Assembly (NCBI RefSeq): GCF_002261355.1
Contig: NZ_NEVU01000001.1
Coordinates: forward strand, 248,001 to 312,000
Source of the DNA: Bordetella genomosp. 12
GTDB lineage: Bacteria; Pseudomonadota; Gammaproteobacteria; Burkholderiales; Burkholderiaceae_B
DNA: 64,000 nt
Reading direction: 5' to 3'
A program made the translations under genes and the position numbers. This document shows positions 60,251-64,000 of this stretch, in pieces. Below the pieces are notes generated by a model that had not been told where the DNA came from, did no database searches, and saw nothing but the letters and a program-made list of their open reading frames with translations. Every line of letters begins with the position of its first letter. Position 1 is the stretch's first letter.

Positions 60251-60625
60251 GTGAAACCCTACGATCTGACCGTATCCGTGACTCCGCGCTTCGTACCGGA
60301 GCAGTCCGATCCAAGTCAACAACAGTACGTCTTCGCGTATACGGTGCGCATCACCAACACCGGCGCGCATCCGGCCCAGGTCATCAGCCGCCACTGGGTC
60401 ATCACCGACGGCAATCAGCGCGTGCAGGAAGTCCGCGGGTTGGGCGTGGTGGGGCAGCAGCCTTTGCTGGCGCCGGGCGAGACGTTTGAATACACCAGCG
60501 GCTGTCCGCTGCCGACCCCGGTCGGCACGATGCGGGGCACTTATCACTGCGTGGGCGAAAACGGCATTCCTTTCGAGGTCCCGATTGCCGAGTTCTTGCT
60601 GGCCATGCCCCGTACGCTGCACTGA
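60251..60625 (+). CDS. apaG: ApaG (CorD) protein
   Basis: 124 residues. Fibronectin-III-like fold with the pattern YTVRITNTGAHPAQVISRHWVITD and YHCVGENGIPFEVPIAEF. Linked in other bacteria to Co2+ resistance and Mg2+ efflux; the molecular role is unclear. GTG 60251 follows GGGAAAGG. It precedes mltA by 18 nt. Confidence 0.94.
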   Translation: MKPYDLTVSVTPRFVPEQSDPSQQQYVFAYTVRITNTGAHPAQVISRHWVITDGNQRVQEVRGLGVVGQQPLLAPGETFEYTSGCPLPTPVGTMRGTYHCVGENGIPFEVPIAEFLLAMPRTLH

Positions 60626-60643
60626 CCGGACCCACCCGTCTTC

Positions 60644-61933
60644 ATGAAACGTCTTCTTTGTTTGTCCCTGCTGTCGGCGCTGCTGGCGGCATGTTCCACC
60701 ACAACGGAAATCCCGCCCGAGGACGGCGGGCGCGGCACGGCGCCCGCTGCCGAGACCGGGCTGTCGGTGCCGACCGCCTCGGCGCTGCCCGACACCCCGG
60801 CGCGCGCGCTGGCCGGCCGCTATCAGCGCGCCGCCTGGAGCGAGCTGCCCGGCTGGGAGAGCGACGATCTGTCGCGTATCTGGCCGTTGATCGTGCGCAA
60901 CTGTAAGGGCCTGATGCGCCCGACCTCGGGCAATCTGGCGGTGCCGGCACGGGCCACGCCCCGCGCCTGGCAGCCGGTCTGCGCCGCGGTCGCCGATCCG
61001 GCGCGCGCGCCAGCCGCGGGCGACGCGGCCGCCGTGCGCCGGTTCATCCAGACCTATCTGCAACCCTGGCGCCTCAGTGGCGCCGACGGCCGCCCGGCGA
61101 TCAACACCGTGACGGGCTACTACGAGCCCCTGGTACGCGGCTCGCGCGAGCGCGGCGGGCGCCATCAATGGCCGCTGTACGGGGTGCCCGACGACCTGCT
61201 GACCATCGATCTAGGCGCGGTATATCCGGACCTGGCCGGCAAGCGCGTGCGCGGCAAGCTCGAAGGGCGCCGGGTGGTGCCTTACGACACCCGCGCCGGC
61301 ATCGAGGCCGCCAGCCGCAAGCCGCCCGTGGTGGTCTGGGTGGACGATCCGGTGGACAACTTCTTTCTGCAGGTGCAGGGCTCCGGTCGCGTGCAGCTCA
61401 CCGAAGGCCCTGACGCGGGCAAGACCATACGCGTGGCCTATGCCGATCACAACGGCCAGCCGTATATGTCCATCGGCCGCTGGCTGATCGATCGTGGCGA
61501 AATGCGGGCCGATCAGGCCTCGATGCAGAACATCCGTGCCTGGGCGCAGCGCAACCCCGCGCGCGTGCAGGAGATGCTCAACGCCAATCCGGCCGTGGTG
61601 TTCTTCCGCGAAGAGACCGTCGCCGATCCCGAGCAGGGTCCCAAGGGGGCGTATGCCATCCCGCTGGCGCCCGGACGCTCGATTGCCGTGGATCCGACCT
61701 TCGTGCCCTTGGGCACGCCGGTCTACCTTGCCACCACCTATCCCGCTTCCGAACGGCCGCTGCAGCGCCTGGTGTTCGCCCAAGACACCGGCACCGCCAT
61801 ACGCGGCGCGGCGCGGGCCGATTATTACTGGGGTTTCGGCGATGAGGCCGGGCAGCAGGCCGGGCGCATGAAGCAGCGCGGCCAGATGTGGCTGCTGTGG
61901 CCCAAACAAGCCGGGGAGCCGTCCGCAAGATGA
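60644..61933 (+). CDS. mltA: Membrane-bound lytic murein transglycosylase A
   Basis: 429 residues. The lipoprotein signal MKRLLCLSLLSALLAAC has its lipobox Cys at 17. The MltA domain shows TGYYEPLVRGSRERGGRHQWPLYG, VVWVDDPVDNFFLQVQGSGRV and the C-terminal 3D domain with QDTGTAIRGAARADYYWG, where the catalytic Asp lies. It cleaves peptidoglycan strands at the outer membrane. The stop overlaps the next gene as ATGA. Confidence 0.96.
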   Translation: MKRLLCLSLLSALLAACSTTTEIPPEDGGRGTAPAAETGLSVPTASALPDTPARALAGRYQRAAWSELPGWESDDLSRIWPLIVRNCKGLMRPTSGNLAVPARATPRAWQPVCAAVADPARAPAAGDAAAVRRFIQTYLQPWRLSGADGRPAINTVTGYYEPLVRGSRERGGRHQWPLYGVPDDLLTIDLGAVYPDLAGKRVRGKLEGRRVVPYDTRAGIEAASRKPPVVVWVDDPVDNFFLQVQGSGRVQLTEGPDAGKTIRVAYADHNGQPYMSIGRWLIDRGEMRADQASMQNIRAWAQRNPARVQEMLNANPAVVFFREETVADPEQGPKGAYAIPLAPGRSIAVDPTFVPLGTPVYLATTYPASERPLQRLVFAQDTGTAIRGAARADYYWGFGDEAGQQAGRMKQRGQMWLLWPKQAGEPSAR

Positions 61934-63099
61934 AACATCAAATCGTGGTTTGTGGCGCGGGCATCGTTGGCCTGTCGACCGCGCTGGCGCTGGCCAGGCG
62001 GCAGCAGCGGGTCGCCGTGCTGGCCCCGCGCATGCCGTTGCCGGCGGCAGAGCCGGACGTCTATCACCCGCGCGTCTATGCGATTTCGCCGGCCAGCCAG
62101 CGCTTTCTGGCCGAGCTGGGTATCTGGGATTCCATGCCCGCCTCCCGCCTCACGCCCGTGACGGCCATGGAGATCCACGGCGATGCCGATGGCCGGGTGG
62201 AACTCAACGCCTGGCAGGCCGCGCAGAATCAGCTCGCCTGGATCGTCGAGTCCGGCGAAATCGAACGCGTGCTCGTGCAGGCCACGCGCATGTTCGGCAT
62301 TCCCTGGATCGAAGAACGCGCGGTGGCCTGGCATGACGGCGAGGTCGAGACCGAAACCGGCCAGCGTCTGAAGGCCGAGCTGTTCGTGGGTGCCGATGGC
62401 GCCGCGTCGCCGCTGCGCGCCGCCGCCGGGCTCAAGCATGAGAGCAAATCCTATGGCGACATCGGGTTGGTCATGCACCTGGATGTCGAGCAGCCGCACC
62501 TCGGCACCGCCTTCCAGTGGTTCCGTGATGACGGCGTGCTGGCCTTGCTGCCGCTGCCCGACACGCGCGAAGGCGCGCAGGTATCCATGGTGTGGTCCAT
62601 GCGCGAGGCGCAGGCCCGGGTGTTGCTGGATATGCCGGCCGCCGAGCAGGCCGCCGAGCTCGAAAAACGCCTGTTCATGGCCAGCGAAGGCCGGCTGGGG
62701 CGGTTGCGCGCGCGCAGCCCCTTGCATGGGTTCCCGTTGACCCTGGCGCGATCGCAGATGGTGGCTCCCGGCATCGCGCTGGCGGGCGACGCCGCTCACC
62801 GGCTGCACCCCCTGGCGGGCCAGGGCCTGAACTTGGGGCTGGGCGACGTGGAGGCCCTGGCGCGTGTCGTGGCCACGCGCGAGCCTTATCGCGAAGCCGG
62901 CGATCTGCGCGTGCTGCGCCGCTATCAGCGCGCCCGCGCCGAGCCGGTGCTGGCCATGCGGCTGGCCACCGACGGGCTGCATCGTCTGTTTGCCGCGCAC
63001 AACGCGCCGGCGGCTTTCGTGCGCAATGCCGGCATGCGGCTGGTCGATGCCCTGCCTTTTCTCAAGCGCCGTCTTATCGAGGACGCCTCGCGCAATTGA
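61930..63099 (+). CDS. UbiH/UbiF/COQ6-type FAD hydroxylase
   Basis: 389 residues. FAD motif QIVVCGAGIVGLSTALALAR, the DG motif VGADGAASPLRAAAGL and IALAGDAAHRLHPLAGQGLNLGLGD are typical of the flavoprotein hydroxylases of ubiquinone synthesis. Which ring carbon it hydroxylates cannot be told; paralogues elsewhere in the genome are likely. Co-translated with mltA. Confidence 0.92.
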   Translation: MKHQIVVCGAGIVGLSTALALARRQQRVAVLAPRMPLPAAEPDVYHPRVYAISPASQRFLAELGIWDSMPASRLTPVTAMEIHGDADGRVELNAWQAAQNQLAWIVESGEIERVLVQATRMFGIPWIEERAVAWHDGEVETETGQRLKAELFVGADGAASPLRAAAGLKHESKSYGDIGLVMHLDVEQPHLGTAFQWFRDDGVLALLPLPDTREGAQVSMVWSMREAQARVLLDMPAAEQAAELEKRLFMASEGRLGRLRARSPLHGFPLTLARSQMVAPGIALAGDAAHRLHPLAGQGLNLGLGDVEALARVVATREPYREAGDLRVLRRYQRARAEPVLAMRLATDGLHRLFAAHNAPAAFVRNAGMRLVDALPFLKRRLIEDASRN

Positions 63100-63101
63100 A
63101 T

Positions 63102-63116
63102 CGCGCCATCGGCGCG
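63102..63116 (+). terminator. Weak hairpin after the UbiH-like gene
   Basis: CGCGCC-ATC-GGCGCG, extendable by T-G and A-T pairs, directly after the stop and followed by TTCTGGTTT. May be a weak terminator or mRNA end between this gene and dsbC. Confidence 0.35.
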
Positions 63117-63138
63117 GTTCTGGTTTCAGGAGTGGATT

Positions 63139-63918
63139 ATGAAAGCACGCATCGCTTTTCTGCTGGTCGGCCTGTTGTGCGGCTTGGCGCAAGCCCAGGA
63201 TGGCAAATCGGTCTCGACCACGCAGCCCGCGGGCGCCAAGGACAAGGTCTATTCCACGGCGGCCGTGCAGCCGGCCGATCCGGCGGCCGATGCCGTCAAG
63301 AAGCGCTTCCAGGTGCGTTTCAATGAGATGGACATCACGGCCGTGCGGCGCACCCCCTATGGCCTGTTCGAGGTCCAGGTCGGCCCCGACATGATCTACA
63401 CCGACGAAGGGGTGACCTGGGTCATGGAAGGGCCGTTGATCGACGCGGCCACGCGGCGTGATGTCACGCGCGAAAACCAGGAAAAGCTCAGCGCCATCCA
63501 GTTTTCCGATCTGCCGCTCGATCTGGCCATCAAGCAGGTCAAGGGCAAGGGCACGCGCAAGATCGCCATCTTCGAGGATCCGAATTGCGGCTATTGCAAA
63601 CAGCTGCGTCACACCCTCAAGGATGTCGATGATGTGACGATCTACACCTTCCTCTACCCTATTCTTTCGCCCGATTCGACGACCAAGGTGCGCGACGTAT
63701 GGTGCGCCGCCGACAAGGGTAAAGCCTGGGACGACTGGATGATCGATGGCAAGCGGCCTGCCACCGCGCAGTGCGAAGCGCCTGTCGAGGCGATGCTGGC
63801 GCTGGGCCGCAAGCTCATGGTGCGGGGCACACCGACGATATTCTTTGAAAATGGCGCGCGCGCCAGCGGCGCGCTGCCCTTGGCGCAATTGCAGCAAAGG
63901 CTGGCCACGAGCCACTGA
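63139..63918 (+). CDS. dsbC: Thiol:disulfide interchange protein DsbC
   Basis: 259 residues. Signal peptide MKARIAFLLVGLLCGLAQAQ, N-terminal dimerisation domain (about 50-110) and thioredoxin domain with Cys150-Gly-Tyr-Cys153 in FEDPNCGYCKQL. A second Cys pair (VWCAAD and AQCEAP) is the structural disulfide, and the cis-Pro is in RGTPTIFF. It isomerises wrong disulfides in the periplasm. Confidence 0.95.
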   Translation: MKARIAFLLVGLLCGLAQAQDGKSVSTTQPAGAKDKVYSTAAVQPADPAADAVKKRFQVRFNEMDITAVRRTPYGLFEVQVGPDMIYTDEGVTWVMEGPLIDAATRRDVTRENQEKLSAIQFSDLPLDLAIKQVKGKGTRKIAIFEDPNCGYCKQLRHTLKDVDDVTIYTFLYPILSPDSTTKVRDVWCAADKGKAWDDWMIDGKRPATAQCEAPVEAMLALGRKLMVRGTPTIFFENGARASGALPLAQLQQRLATSH

Positions 63919-63944
63919 GTCAGACGCGGGAGAGGAGACAGAAC

Positions 63945-64000
63945 ATGAAAATCGCCGTACTGGACGATTACCACGAAGTGGCCTTGAGCTATGCCGACTG
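63945..64000 (+). CDS. D-2-hydroxyacid dehydrogenase, N-terminal part (cut by window edge)
   Basis: Only 18 residues are visible, MKIAVLDDYHEVALSYAD, which match the start of NAD-dependent D-2-hydroxyacid dehydrogenases (SerA/GhrA superfamily). AGAGGAGACAG precedes the ATG. The rest is outside the window. Confidence 0.6.
   Translation, partial: MKIAVLDDYHEVALSYAD

Noticed and set aside
1-64000. Insertion sequences, prophage, CRISPR arrays, rRNA, integron or attachment sites
   Set aside because: No transposase, integrase, phage or Cas genes, no spaced direct repeats and no rRNA-like sequence were seen. tRNA-Sec has no duplicated 3' end nearby.

Overview
The window comes from a GC-rich betaproteobacterium of the family Alcaligenaceae, most likely Bordetella or Achromobacter. 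The reasons are the complete hurIR-bhuRSTUV haem-uptake order, two orphan Bug-type tripartite-tricarboxylate receptors, a Bordetella-style porin, and the rpe-gph-trpEGDC arrangement. No insertion sequence, prophage, CRISPR array or rRNA was seen. The only tRNA found is tRNA-Sec.

Layout. 1-5.6 kb: a nitrilase (cut by the window edge) and a livFGMHJ amino-acid-type ABC transporter, transcribed away from a TrmB-family regulator whose promoter overlaps a perfect inverted repeat. 5.8-10.1 kb: a five-gene unit of unknown function made of a TusA-like protein, a DsrE-like protein, a MerT-like membrane protein, a membrane-anchored periplasmic protein and a TusA-MetE fusion. This is the best candidate for an undescribed system. 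10.1-19.6 kb: a small RHH-like protein, a DUF188 protein, porin, panB, yegD-like Hsp70, a sigma-54 activator, an AtuA/DUF4387/Bug cluster and a diguanylate cyclase. 19.7-23.4 kb: an adaptive-response locus of 2OG oxygenase, alkB, ada and a degenerate 2OG oxygenase paralogue. It has two Ada boxes, but the Ada protein has lost all four N-terminal zinc cysteines. 24-27.3 kb: flavin monooxygenase, DUF2783, Bug receptor and MarR regulator.

27.3-35.2 kb is the haem operon with ECF sigma factor, anti-sigma factor and a Fur box. 35.4-38.7 kb holds a beta-propeller, a polysaccharide-deacetylase-like protein, a membrane fatty-acid-hydroxylase-like protein and a thioesterase. 40.3-50.6 kb is a self-contained selenocysteine formate dehydrogenase island: fdhG with an in-frame TGA and SECIS, fdhB, fdhC, fdhE, selA, selB, tRNA-Sec and selD. 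50.6-54.3 kb: LysR regulator, DsbA-like isomerase, SDR and zinc alcohol dehydrogenase. 54.5-60.1 kb: rpe-gph-trpL-trpEGDC, with a leader peptide rich in Trp codons and an attenuator. 60.2-64 kb: apaG, mltA, a UbiH-like hydroxylase, dsbC and the start of a 2-hydroxyacid dehydrogenase.

Functions are assigned from recognised family motifs read by eye. No database search was run.
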